Part shown: positions 17,712-26,389 of the stretch, piece after piece
How the letters are laid out: the number at the start of each line of letters is the position of its first letter
How positions within the stretch are numbered: the stretch's first letter is position 1
NCBI RefSeq assembly: GCF_003853415.1
Contig: NZ_QTPP01000030.1
Span: 34,129 to 98,128, forward strand
Length of the DNA: 64,000 nucleotides
Source: Burkholderia sp. Bp9142
Lineage (GTDB): Bacteria; Pseudomonadota; Gammaproteobacteria; Burkholderiales; Burkholderiaceae
Direction: 5' to 3'
Notes under the pieces: model-generated
Told to the model about the DNA's origin: nothing
The model's database searches: none
Seen by the model: the letters and a program-made list of their open reading frames with translations, nothing else
Made by a program: the position numbers and the translations under genes

Positions 17712-17788
17712 GGCGGCTCCACGGTCGGACAGGGTTCGGAGGGAACAGGCCGGGAACCGGCCCGTCATGCCCCGATTGTGATCGCTAA

Positions 17789-17814
17789 CTGGTTTATGCT
17801 GTAGAGCCGGTTTA
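17789..17814. promoter_or_regulatory. Direct repeat in PaiB/MocR divergent promoter
   Basis: CTGGTTTA (17789-17796) and CCGGTTTA (17807-17814) are 18 bp apart, just upstream of the MocR gene. MocR-type regulators typically bind spaced direct repeats in the promoter they share with their target, so this is a candidate site. Confidence 0.4.
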
Positions 17815-17838
17815 GAAAATTTTCAGCAGACCAGAATC

Positions 17839-19401
17839 ATGGCCAGAACCGCCCGGATCGTCGAAATCCCGTCGCTCGGCGCGCTCGACCGCGCAGCCGG
17901 CGACCTGAGCCGCCAGCTCGCGCAGGCGTTGCGGGACGCGGTGCGCCGCGGCGACGTGCGGCCCGGCGACACGCTGCCGTCCACGCGGCTGCTCGCGGCA
18001 TCACTCCAGGTTGCGCGCGGCACCGTCGTCGACGCCTATGCGCAGCTCGTCGCCGAAGGCTTCCTGGAGTCGCGCGGCGGCGCCGGCACGCGGGTCGCGA
18101 ACGCGCTGGCCGAGCCATCGCCGCCAGCGGGCGACCCACCCGCCGCCCGCCAGCGCGTCGCGCACGCCGGCCTGCCCGAACCGGCCGCGACGTTCGCGCG
18201 GATCGCCCGCGAATTCCGTCCGCTGCCGGCCGTGCCGTTCGCGATCTCGGTGCCGGTCGGGCTCACCGCGCCCGACGACATCTGGCGCCGGCTCGGCAAC
18301 CGGCTGCGCGCCCGCGGCGCCGGTGCGCCGTCCGGTTATGCGGATCCGCAAGGCGCGCTGCCGCTGCGCGAAGCGATCGCCGATTACGTGCGCCGCTCGC
18401 GCTCGGTGCGCTGCAGCGCCGATCAGGTCGTGATCACGAGTGGCACGCAACAGGGGCTGCACCTCGCGAGCCAGCTGCTGCTCGGCCCGAACGATCGCGC
18501 GTGGGTCGAGAATCCCGCCTATCGCGGCATCACCGCGCTGCTCGAGAGCACCGGGCGGCGCGACGCGATGGTCCGCGTGCCGGTCGACGCGGACGGCATC
18601 GACGTCGAGGCCGGCATCCATCTCGCGCCGAACGCACGTGCGGCGTTCGTCACGCCGTCGCACCAGTACCCGCTCGGGATGCCGATGAGCATGGCGCGGC
18701 GCAACGCGCTGCTCGGCTGGGCGCGTACGCATCGCGCGTGGGTGGTCGAGGACGATTACGACAGCGAGCTGCGCTACGAAGGCTATCCGTTTCCGTCGCT
18801 GCAAGGGCTCGATCCCGACCGGGTGGTCTATCTCGGCACGTTCAGCAAGATCCTGTTCCCGTCGCTGCGGCTCGGCTACGTGATCGCGCCCGACGACCTC
18901 GTGCCCGCGTTCTGCGGCGCGCGCGTGCTGATGGATCGCCACGCGCCGACCGCCGATCAGCACGTGCTCGCCGCCTTCATCGCGGAAGGCCATCTCGACC
19001 GCCACATTCGCCGCGTGCGCGGCGTCTACGCGGAACAGCGCGCGCTGCTGATCGACACGCTCGGCGCGCGGCTGCCGCGCGAACTCGCCTGGGTGCAACC
19101 GGGCGACCAGGGGATGCACGTCGTGCTGTGGCTCGCGCAAGGGATCGACGATCTCGACGTGGTGGCACGCGCCGCGCAGGCGGGCGTCGCGGTGCGCGCG
19201 GTGTCGCCGATGTTCGCGCCCGGCACCGCGCGCCCCGGGCTCGTGCTCGGCTTCGGCGGGTTCGATCGCGCGCGGGTGGAAGCGGCCGCGCAGCGGCTCG
19301 CGGACGTGGTCGGCGACGCAGCGGCCGGTAATTCGTCGGATGAATCGCGACGATTACACGGTCAAAAGTTGTCCACGGGCAACAAACGTAATCGTCTGTA
19401 A
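17839..19401 (+). CDS. MocR/PdxR-type GntR regulator with aminotransferase domain
   Basis: A 520-residue fusion regulator. The GntR winged helix occupies about residues 20-90 (RPGDTLPSTRLLAASLQVARG). A PLP fold-type I aminotransferase-like domain covers residues 130-490, with SGYADPQGALPLREAIADY, ITSGTQQGLHLASQLLL, EDDYDSELRYEG and the PLP-lysine segment YLGTFSKILFPSLRLGY. These proteins sense PLP or an amino acid. The divergent PaiB-like gene is the probable target. The C-terminal 25 residues (after QRLADVVGDAAA) are of unusual composition and look unconserved. Confidence 0.9.
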   Translation: MARTARIVEIPSLGALDRAAGDLSRQLAQALRDAVRRGDVRPGDTLPSTRLLAASLQVARGTVVDAYAQLVAEGFLESRGGAGTRVANALAEPSPPAGDPPAARQRVAHAGLPEPAATFARIAREFRPLPAVPFAISVPVGLTAPDDIWRRLGNRLRARGAGAPSGYADPQGALPLREAIADYVRRSRSVRCSADQVVITSGTQQGLHLASQLLLGPNDRAWVENPAYRGITALLESTGRRDAMVRVPVDADGIDVEAGIHLAPNARAAFVTPSHQYPLGMPMSMARRNALLGWARTHRAWVVEDDYDSELRYEGYPFPSLQGLDPDRVVYLGTFSKILFPSLRLGYVIAPDDLVPAFCGARVLMDRHAPTADQHVLAAFIAEGHLDRHIRRVRGVYAEQRALLIDTLGARLPRELAWVQPGDQGMHVVLWLAQGIDDLDVVARAAQAGVAVRAVSPMFAPGTARPGLVLGFGGFDRARVEAAAQRLADVVGDAAAGNSSDESRRLHGQKLSTGNKRNRL

Positions 19402-19488
19402 CTCCTGCAAGAAAACGGGCTTTTTGGCCAGGGGCAACGCCGCGCGGTTTGCTAGGATCGCGCCTTTTCCGCTCGCGCTCCTGCCGCC

Positions 19489-21687
19489 GTGAATCGCTTC
19501 GTGCCGTTTCTTCGCAATCTGTGGCTTCGCTGCCGCGCCGGCGCCCGCGCGCTGGGCGCCGGCGCGTGGCATCGCCTGCGCCACCCGACGCGCCGCGGCG
19601 TCGCGTTGACGCTCGCCGCGATACCGGTGCTCGGCCTGCTGGTCCTGCTCGCGTTCGTGCCGTTCACGCCGAGCATCGGCGACATCCGCAAGGCGCGCAT
19701 CGACCGACCCGCGCGCGTGCTGTCGGCCGACGGTCAGCTGATCGCCGAGTTCCGGCCCGTCAACCGCGAATGGGTGCCGCTCAAGCAGATCTCGCCGCAC
19801 ATGGTCAACGCGCTGATCGCGACCGAGGACCACCGCTTCTACGCGCATCACGGCATCGACTGGCGCCGCACGCTCGCGGCCGGGCTGCATACGTTCTCGG
19901 GCAGCCGCCAGGGCGGCTCGACGATCACCCAGCAACTCGCGCGCAACCTGTATCCGGATGAAGTCGGCCGCGCGCCGACGCTCACGCGCAAGATGAAGGA
20001 GCTGATCACCGCGTTCAAGATCGAGACGGTGTACAGCAAGGACGAGATCCTCGAGACCTACCTGAACACCGTGCCGTTCCTGTACAACGCGTACGGCGTC
20101 GAAATGGCCGCGCGCACCTATTTCGGCAAATCGGCGGACCAGCTCGACATCGTCGAGAGCGCGACGCTCGTCGGGATGCTGAAGGGCAACAGCTACTACA
20201 ACCCGGTGCTGAATCCGGAGCGCGCGGTCCAGCGCCGCAACATCGTGCTCGCGCGGATGGCGGCGATGGGCATGCTGTCGCCGCAGCAACTCGCGAAATT
20301 GCAGCGCCGGCCGCTGCGCGTCGACTTCGAGCCGCAGACCGCGCAGCCGGGCCCCGCCCCGCACTTCGCGGTGCAGCTGCGCAAGTGGCTGATCGCCTGG
20401 GCCGACCGCAACAACTACGACCTCTACTCGGACGGCCTCGTCGTGCGCACGACACTCGATGCGCAGCTGCAGGACATGGCGACGCAAGCGCTGACGCAGC
20501 AAACCGATCGCCTGCAGGCGATCGCCGACAGCGCGTGGCACAACCCGTCCGGCTGCGGACTGCGCAACGACCTGTTCCGCGGCTTCATCCGGCAGACGCC
20601 CGACTATCGCGCTGCGCGCGACGCGGGGCTCGCCGATGCGGCGGCGCTGAAGCAACTCGGCGCGAATCGCGCGTTCATGCGCGCGCTGTGCGAGCGCAAG
20701 ACGCAGGTCCAGGCCGGCTTCGTCGCGATCGATCCGCGCAATGGCGCGATCCGCGCGTGGGTCGGCAGCCCCGATTTCGGCAGCGAGCCGTTCGATCACG
20801 TCGTCCAGGCGCGGCGCCAGCCGGGCTCGACGTTCAAGCCGTTCGTCTATGGCGCCGCGTTCGCGGACGGGATGCGGCCGGGCGATACGTTCGTCGATCG
20901 CTCCGTCGCGATCCCGATCGGCGCGCACGCGGTGTGGCGACCGACCGATGCCGAGCCGCCGACGGACGCGCCGATGACGCTGCGCGACGCGCTTGCCCTG
21001 TCGCGCAATCGCATCACCGCGCAGGTGATGCAGCGCGAAGGCGCGCCCAGGGTCGCGCAGATCGCACGCGCAATGGGCGTGCGCGACAGCCCGCTCGACG
21101 CGGTGCCGTCGCTCGCGCTCGGTACGAGCCCCGTCACGCTGAAGGAAATGGTGTCCGCGTACGGGACGATCGCGAATCGCGGCGTGTATGTCGCGCCGCA
21201 GATGATCACGCGCATCGAGGATCGCGACGGCAAGGTGCTCGCCGCATTCGGCAGCGCGCTGCCCGAACGCGCGTTACCGGTGGCCGCGGCCCAGACGCTG
21301 GTCGACGTGATGCGCGGCGTCGTCGATTACGGGACCGGTGCCGACATCCGCTCGCGCTACGGGATTCGCATCGACGTCGCGGGCAAGACCGGCACGACGC
21401 AGGACAATACGGACGGCTGGTTCATCCTGATGCATCCGCAACTGGTGGCCGGCGCGTGGGTCGGCTTCGACGACGGCAGCGTGACGCTGCGCAGCGACTA
21501 CTGGGGTGCAGGGGCGCACAGCGCGTTGCCGATCGTCGGTACGTTCTACGATGCGGCGCTGCGTGCGAGTGCGATCGATCCGCATGCGCAGTTCTCGCCC
21601 GACTTCCGGCCGCGCAGCGCACCGGCGCCGGCACCGAGGCGGCGTCCGCACCCCGGCCTGTTCGACTGGTTGAAAATTTTCCGCTGA
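19489..21687 (+). CDS. Class A penicillin-binding protein (PBP1-type transglycosylase/transpeptidase)
   Basis: A 732-residue bifunctional peptidoglycan synthase. A cytoplasmic Arg-rich tail and one TM (GVALTLAAIPVLGLLVLLAF, about residues 40-60) precede the GT51 domain. That domain has EDHRFYAHHGID near residue 125, then GGSTITQQLARNLYP and TYLNTVPFLYNAYGVEMAA. The transpeptidase domain shows the SxxK motif GSTFKPF, the SxN motif ALSRNRIT and the KTGTT motif. It is shorter than MrcA and lacks the long insert, resembling accessory PBP1-type enzymes. The GTG at 19489 precedes the Arg-rich tail. It stands alone, with the deaminase gene convergent. Confidence 0.9.
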   Translation: MNRFVPFLRNLWLRCRAGARALGAGAWHRLRHPTRRGVALTLAAIPVLGLLVLLAFVPFTPSIGDIRKARIDRPARVLSADGQLIAEFRPVNREWVPLKQISPHMVNALIATEDHRFYAHHGIDWRRTLAAGLHTFSGSRQGGSTITQQLARNLYPDEVGRAPTLTRKMKELITAFKIETVYSKDEILETYLNTVPFLYNAYGVEMAARTYFGKSADQLDIVESATLVGMLKGNSYYNPVLNPERAVQRRNIVLARMAAMGMLSPQQLAKLQRRPLRVDFEPQTAQPGPAPHFAVQLRKWLIAWADRNNYDLYSDGLVVRTTLDAQLQDMATQALTQQTDRLQAIADSAWHNPSGCGLRNDLFRGFIRQTPDYRAARDAGLADAAALKQLGANRAFMRALCERKTQVQAGFVAIDPRNGAIRAWVGSPDFGSEPFDHVVQARRQPGSTFKPFVYGAAFADGMRPGDTFVDRSVAIPIGAHAVWRPTDAEPPTDAPMTLRDALALSRNRITAQVMQREGAPRVAQIARAMGVRDSPLDAVPSLALGTSPVTLKEMVSAYGTIANRGVYVAPQMITRIEDRDGKVLAAFGSALPERALPVAAAQTLVDVMRGVVDYGTGADIRSRYGIRIDVAGKTGTTQDNTDGWFILMHPQLVAGAWVGFDDGSVTLRSDYWGAGAHSALPIVGTFYDAALRASAIDPHAQFSPDFRPRSAPAPAPRRRPHPGLFDWLKIFR

Positions 21688-21694
21688 TCGTGCC

Positions 21695-21713
21695 GCCGGC
21701 GGTCAACGCCGGC
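21695..21713. terminator. Short hairpin after the penicillin-binding protein gene
   Basis: GCCGGCG and CGCCGGC are separated by a 5-nt loop, 7 bp past the stop codon. The stem is short and has no T-run, so this is a weak call. Confidence 0.3.
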
Positions 21714-21794
21714 GCGCATGACGGTTGCCCGTATTGCCGAAGCGTCTGCCCGTCGCATCATGCGCGCGGCCGGCCGATAGGGCTGGCGACGCGT

Positions 21795-22895
21795 TCAATC
21801 CGCCGCGAGCGTCGCGGCCAGTGCGTCGAACTCCGGCGCCCACGCCGCGCGCCACGCGGCCTTCGTCTGGTCGTCGACCCACGCGCCGTCGATCCCGTTC
21901 AGCATGAATTGCTTCAGGTCGGCGACCGTGAAGCCGAAATGGCTGAACATCAGCTCCCACGCCTCGGACGGATTCACCTTGTGCAGCGTCGGATCGTCGG
22001 TGTTCGGATGGATCTTCAGCCCGAGGCCCGGCATCTTGCGCATCGGATGCCGCTCCGCCCATTGCTCTGGCGGCAGCGTGCGGAGGTAGTACGAATTCGT
22101 CGGCACGACCGTGAAGACGATCCCGCGTTCCGCATAGCGCGCGCACAGCTCGGGGTTGTCGACGATTGTGTAGCCGTGGTCGACGCGATCGACGTGCAGC
22201 AGATCGACGGCCGTCTCCACGTTGCGCCACGGCATCCCGAACTCGCCCGCGTGCGCGGTGGTGCGGAACCCGGCCGCACGCGCGTCGCGATACGCCTTCC
22301 AGAACAGTTCCGGCGGCCGGTCGTTCTCGCGATAGTCGATCCCGATCCCCGCGACTTCGTCCGCGCGATGCGCCTTCATCCAGTCGACGATCGCGACCGC
22401 TTCGTCCGGATCCTGCTCGCGGTCGATGCTCGGAATCAGGCTGGCGCCGATCCCGAAGTCGCGCGCGGCATCGCGAATCGCCGTGACGATCGCGGCTTGC
22501 GCATCCGCATACGGAATGCCCGACACGCGCACCGTGCCCGTCGGATTCCAGAAGAATTCCGCATGCCGGACGTTGTGCGCGGCCGCATCCTCGAGATACT
22601 CGTACGCGATCCGCCGCAGGTCGTCGGGCCGCGTGAGCAGGAATTTGTCGAGCGCACGCAGCACGTGCAGCACGCCGACCGGCTTTTCGCCGCGCGCATA
22701 GAACGCGTCGATCTCCGCGCGCTCGATCGGCGCGCCGCTGCGCTCCGCGAGCGCGACGAACGTGTCGTGCCGCACCGCGCCGAGCAGGTGGCAATGCAGC
22801 TCGACCTTCGGCAGCGCGTGGAAGAAAGCCCGATGGACGGGCGTGATCTCGATGCCCGTGCGCGCGGCCGGGACGTTGCCTGGTGTTCCCTTCAT
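21795..22895 (-). CDS. Adenosine/adenine deaminase family protein
   Basis: A 366-residue zinc-dependent purine deaminase producing inosine or hypoxanthine with release of ammonia. The zinc ligands are visible: KVELHCHLLGA near residue 32, AHAGEFGMPW near residue 215 with the catalytic glutamate, VDHGY near 238 and the aspartates in HPNTDDPTLHK near 295. The usual L-[DE]-G after the first histidines is LLG here, a small deviation. It lies 46 bp after the NCS2 permease gene on the same strand, so uptake and deamination are probably co-expressed. Whether adenosine or free adenine is the substrate cannot be settled by eye. Confidence 0.88.
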   Translation of the reverse strand: MKGTPGNVPAARTGIEITPVHRAFFHALPKVELHCHLLGAVRHDTFVALAERSGAPIERAEIDAFYARGEKPVGVLHVLRALDKFLLTRPDDLRRIAYEYLEDAAAHNVRHAEFFWNPTGTVRVSGIPYADAQAAIVTAIRDAARDFGIGASLIPSIDREQDPDEAVAIVDWMKAHRADEVAGIGIDYRENDRPPELFWKAYRDARAAGFRTTAHAGEFGMPWRNVETAVDLLHVDRVDHGYTIVDNPELCARYAERGIVFTVVPTNSYYLRTLPPEQWAERHPMRKMPGLGLKIHPNTDDPTLHKVNPSEAWELMFSHFGFTVADLKQFMLNGIDGAWVDDQTKAAWRAAWAPEFDALAATLAAD

Positions 22896-22941
22896 TTCAG
22901 TCTCTTGTGCGGTAGTGTCGATGCGTCGCGAAAGCCGTCGC

Positions 22942-24291
22942 TCAGTGCGGCTTCACGACGGTCCAGAAGTAATAGCCGAGCGGCAGCGCGAGCACGACGA
23001 GCCCCCACGACACGTCGCGCCGGCGGCCGGCCAGCAGCTTGACGAGCACGTAGCACAGCAGCCCGCCGGCAATGCCGGTGCCGAAGCTGTTCGACATCAG
23101 CGTGAGCAGCACCATCGACATCACGGGCAGTGCATCGGTGAAGTCGTCGAAATGCGTATGACGGATCGTCGCGAACATCGACAGCCCGATCAGGATCAGC
23201 GCCGGCGCGGTCGCCTCCTTCGGGATCGCGAGCGCGACCGGCACGAACAGCAGCATCGCGGCGAACAGCACGGCCGCGGCCAGCGACGACAGCCCGCTGC
23301 GGCCGCCGGCCTCGACGCCCGCCGCCGATTCGATCAGCGCGGTCAACGCGGGAATGCCGAACACGGGGCCGAGCGTCGCGGCGAGCGAGTCGACCAGGAA
23401 CGGCCGGTTGATGTTCGGCAGGTTCCCCTGTTCGTCGAGCAGGTTCGCCTTCGCGCCGACCGCGAGCGCGGTGCCAAGGGTCGAGAAGAATTCCGCCGCG
23501 AAGAACGCGAACAGGTACGGCGCGGCCGCGAGGGTCAGCGCGCTGCGGATGTCGAGCTTGAACGCGATCGGCGCGATGCCGTGCGGCAGCGACACGAACG
23601 ACGCCGGCAAGTGCGTGACGCCGAGCGGCACGCCTGCCGCGGCCGCGACGAGCATCGCGATGAGGATCGCGCCGGGCACCTTGCGCGCCTGCAGCACGAT
23701 CGCGACCGCGAGGCCGATCAGCGCGACGAGCGCGCCCGGCCGCGAGAAGTCGCCGAGCGCGAATGCGTTGGTCTTCGCGTTCGCGACGACCATCCCCGCA
23801 TTGCGCAGCCCGAGCATCGTCACGAACAGGCCGATCGACGCGCCGAGCCCGAGCTTGATCTGCACCGGAATCAGCCGCATCACGACACCGCGCGCGCCGA
23901 AGATCGTCAGCAGGAAGAACAGCACGCCCGACACGCACGCGATGCCGAGGCCCGTCTGCCAGCCGACGTGTTCCGTCGTCGCGAGCGTCACGCCGACGAT
24001 CACCGAGCCGCCGATGCCGGGGCCGACGAGGAACGGCAGGTTCGCATAAAGCCCCATCAGCGTGGTGAACAGCACGAACACGATGATCGTCGCGGTCGTC
24101 GCCGCGCCGCGCTCCATCCCGCCCGTCGCGAGCAGCGACGGGATCACGACGAGCAGGTACGCGGCCGCAAGAAACGACGTGATGCCCGCGATCGCCTCGG
24201 TGCGCACGCTCGTGCCGCGCGCCGCGAGCGCGAAGCGCCGTTCGAGCCAGTGGGCCGGCGTGCGCGCCGGCATCGTGTCAGTCGCTGACAT
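22942..24291 (-). CDS. NCS2 family nucleobase permease (AzgA-like)
   Basis: A 449-residue permease with about 12-14 hydrophobic segments. It begins LERRFALAARGTSVRTEAIAGITSFLAAAYLLVVIP, the opening of AzgA-type purine:H+ symporters (adenine, guanine, hypoxanthine). Further signatures are NLPFLVGPGIGGSV near residue 88 and the late GIPALTALIESAAGVEAGGRSGLSSL with the AAG-GGRSGL loop. The ATG at 24291 is preceded by CAGGAGAATCACC; longer in-frame versions have no support. It leads the operon with the deaminase and is divergent from a LysR gene 94 bp away. Confidence 0.9.
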   Translation of the reverse strand: MSATDTMPARTPAHWLERRFALAARGTSVRTEAIAGITSFLAAAYLLVVIPSLLATGGMERGAATTATIIVFVLFTTLMGLYANLPFLVGPGIGGSVIVGVTLATTEHVGWQTGLGIACVSGVLFFLLTIFGARGVVMRLIPVQIKLGLGASIGLFVTMLGLRNAGMVVANAKTNAFALGDFSRPGALVALIGLAVAIVLQARKVPGAILIAMLVAAAAGVPLGVTHLPASFVSLPHGIAPIAFKLDIRSALTLAAAPYLFAFFAAEFFSTLGTALAVGAKANLLDEQGNLPNINRPFLVDSLAATLGPVFGIPALTALIESAAGVEAGGRSGLSSLAAAVLFAAMLLFVPVALAIPKEATAPALILIGLSMFATIRHTHFDDFTDALPVMSMVLLTLMSNSFGTGIAGGLLCYVLVKLLAGRRRDVSWGLVVLALPLGYYFWTVVKPH

Positions 24292-24385
24292 GGTGATTCT
24301 CCTGTGATTCCGATTATTGTCCTGTGCCGGCTCGCGCGGCGCGGTCTTATACTGCCGCGTACCGCCTCCCGACCTTACCGTTCCG

Positions 24386-25297
24386 ATGTCGTCCGATCGC
24401 TCGTCGCTGCTGCCCGCACTCACGTTGCGGCAGGTCCAGCACTTCGTCGTCCTTGCGCATGTGCGCAGCTTCACGCGGGCCGCGCAGGCGCTGTCGCTCA
24501 CGCAGCCCGCGCTCACGGCGTCGATCCGCCAGATCGAGTTCCTGCTCGGCGGGCGCCTGTTCGCGCGCTCCGCGCACCGGCTCACGCTGACCACCGCCGG
24601 CGAGGCCGTGCTGCCGCTCGCCGAACGTCTGCTGAACCAGGCGCGCGGCACCTTCGACGACATGACGCGGCTGATCGGCGAACGCATCCAGACCGTGCGG
24701 ATCGCCTTCATCCCGTCGGTCGCTGGCCGCCTGTTGCCCGCGCTCAACGCGCTGCGCGGCACGCATCCGGCGCTGCGCTTCACGCTCACCGACTTGCCCA
24801 ACAGCGCACTCGTCGAAGCCGTGCGCGACAGCGTCGCGGATCTCGGCATCGGCGTGCGCGAGCCCGACGGCGACGACGGCACGCTGCGCTACCAGCAGCT
24901 CTTCGAGGACGAGATCGTGATCGTCGTGCGGCGTGACGATCCGCTCGCGGGCGCGAAGAGCGTGACGTGGGCGAAGCTCGTCGATCGCGAGCTGGCCGTG
25001 TTCGTGCGCGGCAGCGTCAGCGAATCGCTGCATCGCACCGGCGGCGCAGAGCGGCTGCGCCTGAACGTCGCGTACCGGATGGAGTACACCGAGCCGCTGT
25101 ACGCGCTCGCGCGCAACGGTCTCGCGACCGCCGTGCTGCCGAGCCTCTACACGATGCATCTGCACGATCCCGAACTCGTCGCGCTGCGCGTCGAGAAACC
25201 GCGCGTCACGCGCGCGATCTCGCTGATCTCGCTCGCCGCCGACGATCGCGGCCCGCACGTGCGCACCTGCCGCGAGTGGATCGCGAAGCACATCTGA
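24386..25297 (+). CDS. LysR family regulator of the purine locus (inferred)
   Basis: A 303-residue LysR protein. The helix-turn-helix covers residues 14-70 (LRQVQHFVVLAHVRSFTRAAQALSLTQPALTASIRQIE). The effector domain begins near residue 100 with VRIAFIPSVAGRLLPALNALR. The ATG at 24386 gives the canonical LysR N-terminus; an upstream in-frame codon at 24317 would add 23 unrelated residues. It is divergent from the NCS2-deaminase operon and convergent with the nucleoside hydrolase gene, so control of purine uptake by a purine-derived effector is a reasonable inference. Confidence 0.88.
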   Translation: MSSDRSSLLPALTLRQVQHFVVLAHVRSFTRAAQALSLTQPALTASIRQIEFLLGGRLFARSAHRLTLTTAGEAVLPLAERLLNQARGTFDDMTRLIGERIQTVRIAFIPSVAGRLLPALNALRGTHPALRFTLTDLPNSALVEAVRDSVADLGIGVREPDGDDGTLRYQQLFEDEIVIVVRRDDPLAGAKSVTWAKLVDRELAVFVRGSVSESLHRTGGAERLRLNVAYRMEYTEPLYALARNGLATAVLPSLYTMHLHDPELVALRVEKPRVTRAISLISLAADDRGPHVRTCREWIAKHI

Positions 25298-25327
25298 TCC
25301 GGTTCGCCGCACGGCACGTCGCGTCGT

Positions 25328-26377
25328 TCAGGGCAGCTTCGCGATGCGCTCGACGAGCGTCGTGTAGAAGCGGTCCGCATCGACCTCGTTGATCCACGTC
25401 GCGTTCGCCGCCCGGCCACTGCGCCCGTTCCAGTCGACCACCGTCTCGCCGAGCGTCCACTGCCCGGTCGTCTCCACCACGACGTTCACCTTGCGACCGG
25501 TGAACAGCGTCGGATCGACGAGATAGCCGACTGCCGTCGGGTCGTACATCGGTGCGTCGTCGACACCACGACGCTTCTTGTTGTACGCGAGCTCGGCGTC
25601 CATGATGTCGGCGACGATCGCGCCGCAGCGGTTGCCGAGCGCGCGGAACGGCGCGACGCGCGCCGGCGTGATCGGCGCCTTCACCGCGACGTCGCGCGGC
25701 AGCACGACGATCGGCACGCCACTGCCGAACACGACTTCGGCCGCCTGCGGATCGACATAGATGTTGAATTCGGCGGCCGGCGTGATGTTGCCGCGCTCGA
25801 AGAACGCGCCGCCCATCAGCACGATTTCGCGCAACGCGCCGCGGGTCTGCGGTGCCTCGACCAGCGCGGTCGCGATGTTCGTCAGCGGGCCGAGCGCACA
25901 CAGCGTCACGCTATTCGGCGCTGCCCGGCTCAGCGTATCGACGAGATACGACACCGCGTGGCCGGGCGCGAGCGGCGCGCGCGGGTCGTGCAGCGCGACG
26001 CCTTCGAGGCCGGTCTTGCCGTGCACGTTCGCGGCCGTCACGAGCTCGCGCACGAGCGGGCGCGGGCAGCCCGCGTAGACCGGCAGCGTCTTCGTGCGGC
26101 CGGCCCAGTCGCGGATGATCCGCGCATTGCGTTCGGTCAGGTCGAGCGGCACGTTGCCTGCCACGGCGGTCAGCGCGTGCACGTCGAGGCGGTCCTGCGC
26201 GCCCAGCGCGAACAGGATCGCGATGGCGTCGTCCTGCCCCGGGTCGGTATCGATGATCACCGTGCGGCGCGCGGCGTCGCCGGCCGCGAACGCGCCCGTT
26301 TCGGGCAGCAGCGCGGTGCCGGCCAGCGCGGCGGACAGTTTCAGGAAGGTGCGGCGGGATGCGATCGGATGGGTCAT
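25328..26377 (-). CDS. Tat-exported inosine-uridine-preferring nucleoside hydrolase
   Basis: A 349-residue nucleoside N-ribohydrolase that splits nucleosides into base and ribose. Residues 1-32 form a Tat signal (ASRRTFLKLSAALAGTALL, cleavage near AFA-AG), placing the enzyme in the periplasm, whereas many family members are cytosolic. The calcium/ribose site motif DTDPGQDDAIAILFAL starts near residue 42. GPLTNIATAL, MGGAFFERGNITPAAEFNIYVDP and the later YDPTAVGYLVDP complete the family pattern. It follows the porin gene by 12 bp on the same strand. This fits outer-membrane entry of nucleosides, periplasmic hydrolysis and uptake of the base by the NCS2 permease. Confidence 0.9.
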   Translation of the reverse strand: MTHPIASRRTFLKLSAALAGTALLPETGAFAAGDAARRTVIIDTDPGQDDAIAILFALGAQDRLDVHALTAVAGNVPLDLTERNARIIRDWAGRTKTLPVYAGCPRPLVRELVTAANVHGKTGLEGVALHDPRAPLAPGHAVSYLVDTLSRAAPNSVTLCALGPLTNIATALVEAPQTRGALREIVLMGGAFFERGNITPAAEFNIYVDPQAAEVVFGSGVPIVVLPRDVAVKAPITPARVAPFRALGNRCGAIVADIMDAELAYNKKRRGVDDAPMYDPTAVGYLVDPTLFTGRKVNVVVETTGQWTLGETVVDWNGRSGRAANATWINEVDADRFYTTLVERIAKLP

Positions 26378-26389
26378 GGTCGGTCGGGC

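Noticed and set aside
22762..24288. 508-codon plus-strand frame opposite the NCS2 permease gene
   Set aside because: Same Arg/Glu/His-rich shadow composition; the permease on the other strand is convincing.
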